Assembly (NCBI GenBank): GCA_961205875.1
Contig: OY540813.1
Span: 32,273,001 to 32,337,000, forward strand
DNA from: Sialis fuliginosa
Taxonomy: Eukaryota > Arthropoda > Insecta > Megaloptera > Sialidae
Direction: 5' to 3'
Length of the DNA: 64,000 bases
Shown here: positions 1-12,450 of the stretch, one piece after another
How positions within the stretch are numbered: the stretch's first letter is position 1
How the letters are laid out: each line of letters opens with the position of its first letter
Program-made: the position numbers and the translations under genes
Notes under the pieces: generated by a model
Seen by the model: only the letters and a program-made list of their open reading frames with translations
Told to the model about the DNA's origin: nothing
Databases searched by the model: none

Positions 1-664
1 AAGTTGAACCTAAATTTTACGTCGATCTCACAGGTCTATCTTATCATCAAGGTAATTAAAACTTGGTTTATGTCAATATAATTAATTTTGGATATAAATT
101 GTGCATTTGATCATCCAATAAATATTCAGTAATACACAGAAATATCACAAGAGAGGAGCAAGTTATACGCAAAAAGAGAAACTATTAATACCTATATTAA
201 ATATATGAAATTTCAAAGTATTATAATTTTTGTTCTTTTTTATATTAGTTTTAAAAAATACTACTAACATGCCATATAAATATTCGAGTCTATTTTTCAA
301 ACGAGTTATAAATGCATACACTGGAGGCTTTGTTAAACGAAAGAGTTTTAAAAAGGTTAATTTTGATTTGAAAATGGTTATATTTATAATAAACTTGGCT
401 TGAAATGCATCATCATATCTGCATCATTGCCATCAATAATTTTATCAAAAATGTTTACAATATTCATTTTTGTGTACAGTTTTCAGGTTAAGTGGAACTA
501 AAGTATCACTTTGACTAGGACTTAAATTTAATAGTAGAATGTAGAAATAAAATTAAAAATTCCGGCGGAGTCCGGCCGGAATTTCCTAGTTCCGACCGGA
601 ACCGGAAGAAAATCGTTAATTCCGGCCGGAATTCCGGCCGGACCGGAATTCCGGTACACCCCTA
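1..664 (-). mobile_element. CCGG-rich hAT-like element end, copy 1 (truncated by window edge)
   Basis: Ends on the right with a dense cluster of CCGGCCGGAATTCCGG-type motifs and the terminus CCGGTACACCCCTA. Positions 29-664 are nearly identical, in inverted orientation, to 32950-33621, apart from two short gaps. The terminus, reading TAGGGGTGTACC from outside, fits the YARGG-like ends of hAT elements. No coding sequence is seen. Confidence 0.6.
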
Positions 665-1060
665 CTTAAGATCGATCGTTTTAAATTGTTTGTATATCAT
701 ACGTTCTTCTTGATCGAATCTAATTACATTTCTAGTGCCAAATTATAAATAAATCACAAACAGCATCTAGCCATATTCACAATAGAAAAGATGGTATAAA
801 TTTTTACAGTTAAAAGAATTTAAAGCTCCAATATACAATATATTACTATTTATAGTGCATGTATCATAAACAATACTGCATTATCTTAATACTATTAGCT
901 AAGTTCAGATATTATGTGCGTCAGTCTATTCGGAGAGGTTATTCTCGGAGACAGGAAATGTTTTTGGAGAAAACATTTGTAGGGCTGTAGTATTCTTAAA
1001 AAATTCAGAACAAATCTTATTTTTACATCGTAACAATTGGAAATTTTCGAAAATCTTTGA
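664..1060 (+). repeat. Dispersed 0.4-kb repeat, copy 1
   Basis: Matches 21958-22350 in the same orientation. Both carry CATACGTTCTT, AACAGCAT, GAAAAGATGGTATAAA-like text and GGAGAGGTTATTCTCGGAG. After the foldback at 1061-1991 the match resumes with CAGTTTAATGTCCGTAAT against CAGTTCAATGTTCGTAAT. Family unknown. Confidence 0.6.
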
Positions 1061-1991
1061 TGTACAGGGGAGTCATATCATGCAGGTGGAACAAACTTGA
1101 AAAGTTTATTAAGAAAAAAATTTCAAACAAAAAAGTTCATATAAACATGTGTTCGGAAACTCTTCGTGAGGGAGCTACAGATTCTCAATGATTTTGTCTT
1201 AAATTAGTTTTTATTTAATATTTTCAGAACCCATTGTGATACAGTACTTAAAGTTGATACCCGGTTTAGTATTATACGTGTTATCGATTTCCAGTATCAA
1301 ACAATTATTATTTAGACCAGGGATATATGGGGCCAGTCCGACCAGTGGGACCATTGAGTTATATCTAGTTTTTTTTTGTTCTTAATTTTTTTTCAAAAAA
1401 ATCTAACTAGAATTCAAGTTTTTTTCCATGTGGCTGTCCGCCGCCCCTTTTGAACTGGCACCCCGAACAGTCGCCCTGCCTCCCTCCCTAAAGCCGGCAT
1501 TGCTGTTATTCATTAACAAAATAAGCAACGAATTTTAATAAATATAAAAATTTCAAACATCAACCATTCTTTTTTCCAAAGCTTACTTGACTTTTTAATA
1601 TCGCACCTCGAATAACAAAAATATTTTAGTTTTCCACGCAATTGTGATTTTTATTCAATAATGAATAAAATGCGTTGTATCTTTGATATGAGTTGTTTTA
1701 TTATCAAAAATACGAAGAGCTTTGTGATCATTTTTTAAAGAAAAATTGTTCTCCTATTTCAAAATTTTCATTCGATTTTTCTTTTTATAATCGATTTAGT
1801 ATTAATACGTGTTTAATACTGTATCACAATGGGTTCTCAAAATATATTAAATAAAAATTAATTTTACACAAAATATTTGAGAGCCTGTAGTTCCCTCACG
1901 AAGAATTTCCGGACACATGTTTATATGATTTTTTTTTTAAATATTTTCAACTGTTCAAGTATGTTCTTTCTGATATGACTCACCCTGTACA
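1061..1991. mobile_element. Foldback element, TGTACAGGG termini
   Basis: Inverted arms begin TGTACAGGGGAGTCATATCA and end GATATGACTCACCCTGTACA. Each arm carries a segment around AACATGTGTTCGGAAA / TTTCCGGACACATGTT and a block with CCCATTGTGATACAGTA. The middle (about 1320-1780) is unpaired and includes a GC-richer patch at 1435-1500. No transposase frame. Related sequences lie at 26860-27040, 30955-31015, 35412-36427 and 38390-38779. A TA duplication at the ends is possible. Confidence 0.65.
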
Positions 1992-2250
1992 ATTAAACAG
2001 TTTAATGTCCGTAATATAATAGCATTTTTGTTAATATATTATTATAAAGGTCTTTTTGTGCACTTTTGCTGCACAAAATGTAAAAAAAAACTGCATTTGT
2101 GTTATGAAATGATTATTTCCATTAAAATGTTCCCTAATAAAATGTTGATACCTATATCAGAATTATTATATTTATGTTTAATTTTTTAAACAAAAATAAT
2201 GTATATTATTTATTAATTTCTTAGTAGAAAGCAGTAATAACATTTAAAAA

Positions 2251-2348
2251 TTCCGGAAAATCCTACCGGAATTTACTAGTTCCGGCCGAAACAGAAACTG
2301 GAATAAAATCGCGAATTCTGGCCGGACCAGAATACCGGTACACCCCTA
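2251..2348 (-). mobile_element. CCGG-rich hAT-like element end, fragment
   Basis: About 100 bp with the same order of motifs as 541-664, including a TAGTTCCGGCCG-like block, ending CCGGTACACCCCTA. Only the terminal part is recognisable. Confidence 0.55.
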
Positions 2349-2677
2349 GTATTATGCATAATTTCATTACTATATTGCAGTTTTCGAAAATAATAATCGA
2401 ATATACAACAATTATTTATTTTAAAATATTGAAATTAATAGTATACACTTTACACACATTGGCGCTGATCAAATCATACTTACACTTCATGTCACTTCTC
2501 ATTTGTAAATGCCGGGGATATAATAGACAAGTACCAAAAAGACTGATGAAAATTAAATTTAGAAAAAGTGCGAGTAATTTTAAGGAAAATAACCAAATTA
2601 AGAATACTAAGTACCAATTTTTACTTTATAAAAAAATAACTATTTTCTACAGTACAAGTAGTACTTTTGCGCTCGCT

Positions 2678-2702
2678 GTGCGTAAAAGTAACTTTTACGC
2701 AC
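2678..2702. repeat. Perfect short palindrome
   Basis: Two perfect 12-bp arms, GTGCGTAAAAGT and its complement, separated by a single A. A T/C-rich stretch with GCGCTCGCTGTGCG precedes it. It may be a transposon end; no function is assigned. Confidence 0.6.
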
Positions 2703-3690
2703 GTTGATTTTTAATATTAATATAGCAAAATACAAAGCATATAAATTAATTATTATATTATATTATATTATTGTTAATATTATATAATATAATAGGGTTG
2801 TAGAAAAAAGATTGTGTGCACCTCGGGTGTAAAATGCGTTTTTCGCACTCTTGTGATTGTTAATCTCGGCTGGCGCCTCGACTAATAAACATTCTCACTC
2901 ATGCGAAAAACTATCATTTTACACCCTAGATTCTGTGCCCTAGATACACATATAACCATTTTGTTATTGTAATGAAAAATATCTAGATCCTTCTGTTGAA
3001 GACATGGACAATGTGCTACAAGTGCAATTAATAATGGGCAGATGATAAGCGTATCAATGGTCAAAGTACATCCAGAGGCTTTCGTTGCGACTTTTAATTA
3101 TGCCACTATTCGTGATTACCCCATGCTAGTCGGGTAATCAGAAATTAAGTTTTTTTATGTTAATTTTTTTCTTATGTTTGTTTTTTTAAATTGATAGTGA
3201 AAATGTGTAACTAATAATAATAATACACTATACATCTATATTGGTTTCTTACTCAGTTTTTAATTTATTTGATTTTTACCTTAGGAGTTCATAATTACCC
3301 CACTGTCCCCTACCTCAAAACTCGATTAGTGAAAGTTTTATGAATTCATATTGTATGAGTGGTAACCATTTTTATGAATTTGTGGTATTAAATGTAACTA
3401 CATAAAATATTAACAACAACCTACTAAATTATTTAACACCCAGAATGAAATACGAGGAATATTAAGTTTAGGAGGGATTTCTCGACACAATCTCACAGTA
3501 GAACATGTAATAAATAAGAAAATACTTTGGGGATTATCTTACGACGTATTTAAGCTTAACGGGAATTATGAGAATTTAATGTTTATAGTGGAATAATTTA
3601 GGGAAACGGGCGTGAGTAGAAATAAAAATAAAGGTTGTAGGTACATAAATGAAATTAAAACGTATAAACATTAAACAATACTACTTTATG
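2703..3690. other. Intronic AT-rich stretch with a small hairpin
   Basis: No gene seen. Positions 2813-2940 form an imperfect inverted repeat (GGGTGTAAAATGCG against GCGAAAAACT...CATTTTACACCC), probably a tiny MITE. Positions 3277-3315 carry a GTGGGGT-type motif that recurs inverted at 5195-5235. The rest is plain AT-rich sequence. Confidence 0.45.
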
Positions 3691-3702
3691 TTTGTGCAAT
3701 AC

Positions 3703-3990
3703 TTATATTGCTTCCTCGCCATATCGAAGATATAAGAAGCTTTGTGATCGTTTGGAACTAAGAAAAAAAATTGTTCTCCGATTTCAAAATTTTAAATTGA
3801 TCTTTCCGTTTCAGGTCAAGACAAACATTTTTCGTTCCGTGTCTGTCTGTCTGATTGTCTGTGTGTTGTGTGTGTATTGTGTATTTTACTACTCAGATTT
3901 TTGGGTGTACCGCCTAAACCACATACAATTATTAATATTTTTTGATATAATAATACTCACCCCTTCCTTACAAATAATTCATTTCATTTA
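3703..3990 (+). repeat. Dispersed repeat with GTCTGTCTGTCTG tract
   Basis: Contains GAAGCTTTGTGATCGTTT, TTCAAAATTTTAAATTGATC and TTCCGTGTCTGTCTGT, closely matching 63030-63330 and partly matching 1660-1740 and 38400-38530. It has no protein signature, so the open frame across it is incidental. It resembles the non-coding tails of insect retroposons. Confidence 0.55.
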
Positions 3991-4095
3991 ACCGAATCTT
4001 TACCGTTTAGGAAATCCCCATACATTTCATGTTTACCTTGGACACCATGTAGTATATATATTTAGATATAGGTCCCAGAAGTAGTGAGAAGAGAG

Positions 4096-4096
4096 T

Positions 4097-4158
<62 letters not shown>
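4096..4158. repeat. (GT)n-(GA)n microsatellite
   Basis: Uninterrupted GT dinucleotides followed directly by GA dinucleotides, preceded by GTGTGTATGTG. The minus-strand open frame across it (poly Thr-His) is an artefact. Confidence 0.95.
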
Positions 4159-4216
4159 TGTGTCCATACTGTTCATTGCTGAATAAAGATGGGTAGACTT
4201 GTGTGAAAGTATACAT

Positions 4217-5990
4217 TATTCAATAATTTTATTGATTCAAAATGTAAATTTTAATTTGTTAGATCTGCATATATAGATTAAACTAAAGGGAATTATTGTT
4301 TGGTCTTAATCAATAATTACAGGTTTTCGCTTACTATCCGAGATTGACAGGATAAAACGTAATTATTATCGAAAATCTAATGAATTCTTACAGTAAATTT
4401 TTTTCCGTGTACATTTACTCACTCATATGCACACTCAGTGTTCCATCTAATCTGTCGATTGTAAAACCTGTCGAGGTCATTCCAATTCCTAGAGAATTTT
4501 CACTAAAGAAGTTCCACTTAAAATTTTATAAAAATTATAAGTATAAAATAATTTTTGCTTCATTATAATTTTCATTGAAAGTGCTAGTTAAAGCTACATT
4601 CTGGAATTTATTAAGAGTTTTTGCAGCGATAGTTTAGAATTAAGATGAGGGGACGCTTTGATAATGACATTTAAAAGCAAATATATCGTGACTGAAAGGT
4701 TAAAAAATTTAAATTTAATTATTTTTCAATAAAATTGTATAAAAATTTAATGGCAGTTTATCTGAAAACTCCAGTGTTTATTAAAATTATTTAGAATTAA
4801 CTACATTTGAATAATTTAGCAGTGTGCAATCATTGGAAGACATTTTTTTATAATTTAAACCGAGCGATAAATTAATTTTATATAATAATACAATAACAAT
4901 GCTGATGTTATTTTTATCCATTTAGGTTTTAATGGCATTACCGCACAGATGTAATGTTGTATATAGAGCTTTTGTAAACCGAGACTTGTGAGGAAACGCT
5001 AATGCATTAGCTCGTTGATGTACTTGAGAGGCAACTAATTAAATACTGCGCTAATAATTAATGGTATATGGCTAACTATATGGTGATGTACGCATGCATG
5101 AACAATAACATCAACTGAAGATGCAGACTAGTGGTTGTTGAATATAATCTAATAAAATCAGTGGCAGTTTGGGAAGTTACATGTTAAAATGTTGTAGGGG
5201 AGAGTGGGGTGGTTTCGAATACCTAGGGGAAAAATAAAATTAATTAAAACATGAGTAAGAAACCAATACATGTATTGTGTATTATTATTATATGTATAGT
5301 CCATTAGTAATAAATTTTCATTAACAATTTTAATAAAATATAAGAACAAAATTAAAAAAAAATATATAAGGTAAAGGCACCAGTGGTGGCCTCTATAAGA
5401 GCAAGTTTTCAGTTTTTTTGGATTAATGGGCTTGTTTTTTGTAATTTATATAAAGTAGGAAAAAAACAATTCGTGGTGAACCGTGTGTTATGGGCTTGTT
5501 GAGGGGGCATATTGGGTGGGCATGATTACTTATTGTTTTATTGAATTAACATTCCCGGGTAACACCGGGTCCAATGCGCTCGATCTTCATAAATTTGTAT
5601 TTATGAATATGTACGTACATATTTCTAGAAAATATGTACAATGTACATATGTATTTGAAAAGTTTAATTAAACAATCTTAATAAATCATCCCACGTTTGT
5701 ATAATATTGCTGGTCCAAGTACATATGTTTTCCAGTTTATTCTACCTCCAGCCGTTTTTTACGGGAATATTATCTCTGGTCTAATATTAAAATAGTCGGG
5801 TTACTGATGAAATTTTTATAATTAAAAAATTCTCATTCTGAGTGCCAGAAACATTTTTTGCTGAATAAATAAATACAATGCAAACATTGTATATTTTTAT
5901 TATTTTGCAAACTAAATAACCTCCAGCACCTGCACTAATATTAAATAATAATAATAATAATATTTTCTTTAGGTAGGTATTAAGTTTTAC
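4217..5990. other. Intronic AT-rich stretch, repeat remnants only
   Basis: No gene recognised. Around 4680-4710 a TATCGTGACTGAAAGG motif also occurs near 21750 and, inverted, near 50210 and 50430. A (TAA)n run lies at about 5945-5963. GGGGAGAGTGGGGTGG at 5196 is an inverted relative of 3280-3315. Confidence 0.4.
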
Positions 5991-6408
5991 TTATAAAAAA
6001 AGCATTGAACAAGTAAACAAAAAATATACATACATGTAGTTACATAATACACATATAACACACTTTCTAAAAACTAAATAATAAAATGGCGCATTATGAA
6101 AGTCGGGGATTCTAGGCAGAATAAATATCGGACCCCCGAAATATTTTTCTTTTTCAAAAGCTTGTAACAACATTAAACATATATATATCATAATATCTGA
6201 AGACCTTTTTTTACTCTTCAAGCAATTTCGGTGTGTATGATTGTATGAAATGCTAAAAATGTCTTCATCAAAATCGTTTGAAAAGTACTCGTAAATAGGA
6301 CAAATGGTTTTCACAAGTAGTGTTTTTACTTTATTTATATACCGTTCGTCAGCTTGGAGCATCCCATTACCTCGGAGCTCTAGGCAGTTATAGATGTAAG
6401 CATAAAAG
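5991..6408 (-). CDS. Unidentified open frame, candidate exon or transposon remnant
   Basis: An open frame on the same strand as PC2, preceded on that strand by a pyrimidine-rich run ending TTTTAAACAG, a plausible splice acceptor at 6408. From there it reads about 138 codons to a stop at 5991-5993, beginning FYAYIYNCLELRGNGMLQ and including VKTICPIYEYFSNDF and GGPIFILPRIPDF. Its composition is less Lys/Asn/Ile-skewed than the surrounding chance frames until the last 25 residues, which look like read-through. I do not recognise the family. It could be an exon of a nested gene, a transposase fragment or chance; no clear donor was found. Confidence 0.25.
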
Positions 6409-6419
6409 CTGTTTAAAAG

Positions 6420-7925
6420 ACAAAAGATAAAATAATAATGTTAAGAATAAACCAAGAATTCAACAAAAACGAAACCATTTAATCCACAATTCTGTCGTAT
6501 TACAAAATATCTTTAAATATCATTTCCACTATATTTGAAGATAGAAGTCAGAAGTTAATGTAAGCTTTGGTTATACATAAGTAAATATGTATGTTTAGAA
6601 ACATTTGTGAGACAAATGACAAACAGAATTTGAAATACATGTTTATTATGATTCTGTTTCATGTTGAAACCGAGGACGTTCTATATACTCTAATTTATAA
6701 CGACACATTTTTCCGAGTGAAAAGTATTTCTTTACTGTCAGTGGCGTAGGAATGATTATACATATCAACCATATTGTTTACATAAATAGCAATATTAACC
6801 CTCCGTTAGGTGCGCGGCATGCATGCATAGACCACTCATATAAAACTAAAACTTATACCCTATTTACACAATAACTGTCGATTACATATCCTAATATGTT
6901 ATTAGTTACTTACAATTAGTTGCAAGGTTTTAATTTATAGCGAATCAAAAACGGCTGGCCTACGCATGTAGACCGCGCGACAAACGGTGTAACTATTTTT
7001 GTTGTGCTTCGATTTTTTATTTTCATAATTTTTGTATGAAATAGTGGTTTTATTTTATGGGCGTGTATTATATTTTACTAATTTCAGAAATATAGACATG
7101 TTTGACCTAATTAACTTTACATGAGGGTTGATAAAGCCACACATAGAATTTTGGACAGTGCTGAGCGTACGCGTTTTTCATAATTGCAGAACCCCACACC
7201 ATTATTATAGGCATGGACGTTTGTATGAAGGGGAGGGGGCAAATGGGAGTACTTACTCCCTCCACCAGGGATCGAGTAAATTGATGTAATATTCTATTCT
7301 ATAATGTACCCGTAAAAAAAGTTTTTTTTTTTGAGGGTGGGATAGAGTTAATTGATCTTTGTTTTGTTCATTGAAAATCTACAGATGGTAATGCCCGCCC
7401 AAAATAGCGAATGTAAGTAGTTTTTGGTAAATGTATAAGGTCTAGGTCAGTCTAGGACATCAACCCATCCACTAACTCACGGAATTTTTTCTACTTTCCT
7501 GTAAATCGGCTAGGTAATTATGTTGGACGTTGCAATATTTATTCTAGAAACCGCAACAATCTGGCAAATATACATAAAGATCATATGAGATATATTCGCA
7601 CTGCATTCAGCTAAATTAAAATGGGTGTATTTAGCAATATTTTATATACTTTAAAAAATAAATATATTGTATTTGAGCAATAACATTTTGAACTTTGAGC
7701 ATTATGCTAAACATAAAGTGTGACAGTAAAAATAATTTTTTTGAGCAATAATATTTTCTGTTTTGAGCATTAAAATTTTTGAGTGTAGTAGTGTATTGTG
7801 AATATTTACAATAGGTACACTGCTTGTCTCAATTTAACCTCCTCAATAAGATAACAAAAAATTCAAGCGGAATAATTTTCCAAATGACTGTGTAGGTACT
7901 ATGTTCTGATCTATATCTTTAATAC
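6420..7925. other. Intronic stretch without recognised gene
   Basis: AT-rich with a few GC-richer transposon-like scraps: CCTCCGTTAGGTGCGCGG near 6800, with a related sense patch at 6950-6990, and GGGGAGGGGGCAAATGGG near 7230. None could be closed into an element. Confidence 0.4.
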
Positions 7926-8576
7926 CAGGGACTTGAATCGGAAATTATTTATGGTTCGGGTTCGGTTCGGGTTCAAACATAAATTTCGGTGCGAGTTCGA
8001 GTTTGGGTTCAACATGTTGCAAACTATTTGGGTTCAAAAACTGTTATTTTTTAGGGTTCAGATTCGGGTTCGGGTTCAAGTTTGTAATTGAAAGAAAATT
8101 ATTTTGTTCGAAAAAAATTATAATTATCAAATAAAACATTTTCTGAACAAGAAAAAAACATTAATAGCCATTAAAATATTGCTAGAAAAAGGGAAAAAAT
8201 AAAATTACATTTTAAAGATTGAAATTTATATTTTTCATATTTTTTTGCAAATTGAAATGTAATTGAGTTATAGAATTAAAAAATAATGTGAAAAATATGT
8301 AAATTTTAGTAGTTGACTTGATAAGTCACATCAAACCATAAAATTCAAACAGATTTCCAGTATAAGTACATTTTATAATCTATTTTAAAAATTATTGGAG
8401 GAAAATATTAAAAATAATTTATTGAACCTTTTAAAAATATATGGTTACCGGTTATCCATGAAAAGGTTCAGGTTTAGATTCAGGTTCGTTGACTTTGAGA
8501 TATAGCGGTTCGGTTCGGGTAATGAAAAATACGGGTTTTTTCGGGTTTACGGTTTGGGTTTAGGTTCAAGTCTCTG
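7926..8576. mobile_element. hAT-type element with TTCGGGTTC iterons, copy 1
   Basis: Ends CAGGGACTTGAAT and TTCAAGTCTCTG, flanked by TTTAATAC and CTTAATAC (8-bp duplication, one mismatch). Both subterminal regions contain runs of GGTTCGGGTTC-like motifs around an AT-rich core. An 8-bp duplication with CAGGG-type ends fits the hAT superfamily. Non-autonomous: no transposase. A shorter copy lies at 41062-41406. Confidence 0.8.
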
Positions 8577-10967
8577 CTTAATACATAAAAATGTTGGCGT
8601 GCGTATGTATGTGAGATCATCAGGTCTAAGCCATTAGGTGTTTTTTTTGGACCCGGTGGGTGGCGCTGGGGTCAAGATATTTCGAAAAATTGTATTTATG
8701 GTCCGATGATTTACAACTAGTGTAAAAAAAATAACAGTAGATCGAGGATGTTATTTTAGGCAAAAAAATTCATATGAACATGTATCTGGAAATTATTCGT
8801 GAAAAAGCAACTTATGAGAAAAAAATAGCTAAATTGATTCAATGGCACAGTTCCCATACTTTTCCGGGTACGGCTTCTATATTTTATCTTTGTCAGGCCG
8901 TGGGTCCCGTCAAATTTCCGTAATCCCACCGGGCTAGTCCAACCCTGTTTAGGAACAAATTAGAGATGTTTTAAAAGTATTAAGACACTTGCACTCCGCC
9001 TGCGCCACGCCCGATCGATTGATTCAGTTTGGAATTTTGATATGTTGTTTAGGTACATACAAAGTATATTTTATGAAAAAATGGTGATTGCCCTCCGAGT
9101 ACAATTCGAAAAAATCGATTTTTTTTTCATATTTTCAAAGCTTAATTCTTTAAGAATATGTCCTTAAGAGGATTTTTCAAAATTCAACTTATTTTCTGTT
9201 TTAGTGATGCGGCATCCAAATCGGCTCGGCCGGAACAAATCGAACAAAAAACGTTAGGGATCATCAAACATTTTTTCAACTTATTTATAGTTAGTACGAT
9301 AGCAGCATTACTCTAGAATACTCTAGATTAATAATCTTTTTTATTTTTTCATTTCAGATTACTAGGAGGGTTACAATCGAGACAGACTTCGCGTGCCCTT
9401 TTTTGGGACCCCCCACATCATCAGCCCCTATCTTTTTCAAATTTTAATTTTTTCTCTTTTTTTTAATGTATTCTTTAAATGTTAATAAATATCTTGTAAA
9501 ATAATGGATAGTAAAAATATTTATTGTTTGTCTTTTTCTTATTGAACTTGAAGAAGTACCTAAAATTCATGCCTCTATACCAGAATATCCCCTTAAATTT
9601 TATTAATTTTTTTTCTGATTTACTATGTAGGTACATAGAATCATAATAAAATTACCTCTGATGAGTCATAAGTACCTCTATAATACTATATACTACAAGC
9701 GCCATCAAATTCGATTGACGGATTATCAAAAAAAAAAAAATATTTTTAATAGACAATTTTTTTTCGAAAACTAAACATCTTTGGAAGCTAATATTTAGTC
9801 AAGTCAAGTTACATAGAATGTAAAAAAAATCAGCCAAATGTTTTTCATGCTTACACAGCTATAGCCTTTGTACTCGCCATCAATTATTATTATTACATAT
9901 TCCGTTAGTTTCAAAGTATTCCTAAAAACCCTTCATTTAACAATAGCATGATCAATCGGTTTACATACTAGAATTGGTTTATGAAATTAAAAATTTAAAT
10001 AAAGGTTCAGACAAAAAAAAGTTTTCAATAAAAGATTCGTGTTTTTTCACGTAGAATAAGATTACTAATTAAATACTATAGGTTCCTATTTAAAAAAAAT
10101 GATGTTGACCTTCAAATATCCTTGAAGGCCACGTTAAAATAGCAAATAAATATTACTATTCGATTACCGTCTTACAACCAAACATTTTTTGGTTGAAACA
10201 TTTTTTTCAAATATGCGATGGTTCTGAGATAATAATCTGTAACACTTTAAATGCCCCACCCTGTATAATAATCATTCAATTACGGCGGAATATTTTGAAC
10301 AACTTTAATAGTGTTGACGTATTTCGAAGTTGTTATGTGTTTCTGACGTACGTAACATAACATACATATTATGTCAATAGGGAGAGACGTCTATTGCAAA
10401 TTACAAAGACTTCTTGATTTCTAAGATGTGTGGATACAAACAATAACAGCTATTATATGTCTTAATAATATGACAACCATTCGAACGGGGTTAGTGTGAG
10501 TCTCTACCTTCGCTTCATTTTTCATTGTAGCTATGGATTTAAAGTTCCCACAGACCGAAGCGAATATTCGCAGCGGTCGCGGCGCGGAAAAAACGAGTTC
10601 GTCGCGGCAGCGGAATTCGCAAGTCTATTCACACCGAATTATTCATATTGACTTTAAATGGTGAAAAACAAAATTCATATTCAATGCAAATTAAGGAAAT
10701 AATATGAAATAATGTTTTAAATAAGGCTTTGTTTCCAAGATATGTATTTCCGAGTTCGAAAATAAAATAAAAAACCTTATTGGGGTTGAGCTTTGAAATA
10801 TCGCGATACACGTAAATAATGTCCAATATACAGTAAAAATAATTGATATATCTTTACACGGATAAAATTATATGTAAAACGTAATGAATGACTTTTAAGT
10901 AGTAGTTGTAAAACAGGAAAAGATACAGTTATATTATTTATTTATTTATTGTATTGCGTGCAATAAA
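8577..10967. other. Intronic stretch with decayed repeats
   Basis: Positions 8630-8950 resemble the foldback family at 1061 and 35412 (CATGTATCTGGAAATTATTC). Positions 9690-10270 resemble parts of the foldback at 31600-32121, with AAGATTCGTGTTTTTTCAC, and end near CACCCTGTATAA. Positions 10540-10620 are an isolated GC-rich patch (GCAGCGGTCGCGGCGCGG), probably a transposon scrap. No gene seen. Confidence 0.4.
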
Positions 10968-12245
10968 TAGCTGCGCTCGCGATTTCGCTCGCGTGGACTT
11001 TAGGATAAAAATAACCACGGGACTTTCTTATACCTAACCTAACCTAACAGTGAATTGTATACGTGATTCTTTGTTTATTAAAACATTTCTAACAAAATAA
11101 AACAAAATGAATAATATAGGTAATATTATTCTCTCCATTATATAACAAGTGATTTTTTTTAACGTAATAACTGAAAACGGATGTTAACTCTTGTAAATTT
11201 TTGGATTTTTGAATTATTTTTGAAATAAGAAAAAAATGTTTTAGATAAAAAATGTCGAGTATGTTATTATCTATAATTTATTCCCCATACATTTTTTTCC
11301 AACATTTATGATTTAGCCAGAAAGAATTTTTTTATGTAATTATTTAGATTCACCTACACAGTTCACTCTCAGTATTACGTATAAGAAAGTCCCATGTTAC
11401 CTACGGCAAATACACACACTGTTCAATCTCTGTAATACGTATAAGAAAGTCCCATGACCTCATGGCGGATATTTCTCCTCTGTTATGAACCATTTGAATT
11501 ATAATAATTTTTTTTTCTTCAAAAATTCGTTTTTACAAAAAAATGAATAGAACATAAATTATAGATAAAGATATTACCTACATTTTTTAACTTGACCATT
11601 TTTCTCTATTTTGCACTGTTTCAGAGTAATTTGAAAAATTAAAAAATCGACGTAGGTAAACATCCGTATCCGGTTGAAAGATCGTTTTAAAAAGTAGGAC
11701 GTTTTCTTCCCAGCCAAAAAATAATCTTAAATATAAAATATCAGCCTTCTACGATTTGTCGTATTTGAGTTACAGCGCTTACAGACAGACAGACAGACGG
11801 ACACACAGACATCATGGCGAAAATAGTCAGAATGGATTCAGGGAAGGTCAAAATAGATAATTCCGTCAAAATCCGGAGTTCGAAAAAAATCGGCTTCACT
11901 ATACTTATACTAATGTATATTTCATATACATGGTAAAAGAAAGTAAAAAATAAAGTTGAGTTATTTTAGATCTTTTTATTTTACACAATTCTTAACTACA
12001 TTATATTCAATATTTAACTGTTTAGGTAGCGCATTGCAAAAGAGCGCGCTGGCGGAAAACTTTTTTCCAAGTTGATTTACTATTATCGTCACTGCTTATT
12101 CCTTATGTTACCTAACTTAACAAAATATATAGTAAAACCTGAACAAAGAACACATCTATGAAAAAAAAAACACGTAAATCGGATAAGTGATTCTCGAGTG
12201 TATATTATAGATAAGGATATAAAATAATTACAACTTGATTGTCTA
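10968..12245 (+). mobile_element. Retroposon/Helitron-like repeat, copy interrupted by another repeat
   Basis: Begins GCTGCGCTCGCGATTTCGCTCGCG. It is interrupted at 11019-11944 by a different 0.9-kb repeat and resumes with TTGCAAAAGAGCGCGCTGGCGG and ACTATTATCGTCACTG. The same order, uninterrupted, is seen at 43456-44077 and inverted at 61140-61995. The GCGGCTTCGCTCGCGTGGAC-type start is common in insect repeats; the class is not certain. Confidence 0.6.
11019..11944 (+). mobile_element. 0.9-kb repeat with inverted AGAAAGTCCC motifs, copy A
   Basis: Starts GGGACTTTCTTATACCTAAC and ends CATGGTAAAAGAAAGT, so its tips are inverted. Two further GTATAAGAAAGTCCCATG motifs lie inside (near 11380 and 11440). 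The 3' part has a (GACA)n tract and CATGGCGAAAATAGTCAG. Copies B (27103-29732) and C (29838-30629) are highly similar. There is no coding frame. Confidence 0.75.
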
Positions 12246-12450
12246 AACGTCAAAATTAAAGAAAAAGTCTACGCTTCGACTTACAAAATCAACACCCGTC
12301 TCAAATTTTATTTCCTTCTGAAAGCCTGACGATGATTCTGTGAATCGAAAGCTTGCGTATACTTTTAATTTAATAAATTAAACGTTTAGACAATCAATTT
12401 GTTATTATTCAATATATTTAACGTCACTACATAATATAAGTATATAAATA

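Noticed and set aside
2354..2707. 117-residue frame as a gene
   Set aside because: Composition is that of AT-rich DNA (Ile, Lys, Tyr, Phe, Leu), with no domain, and it ends in the short palindrome at 2678-2702.
4007..4216. Minus-strand frame with a Thr-His repeat
   Set aside because: Produced entirely by the (GT)n-(GA)n microsatellite.
10540..10620. GC-rich patch as a CpG island or promoter
   Set aside because: Only about 80 bp, repetitive CGCGGCG words, no initiation context, and inside an intron full of transposon scraps.
11036..11049. TAACCTAACCTAAC as interstitial insect telomere (TTAGG) repeats
   Set aside because: Only about three units, and they recur at the same place in copy B of the 0.9-kb repeat (27117), so they belong to that element.
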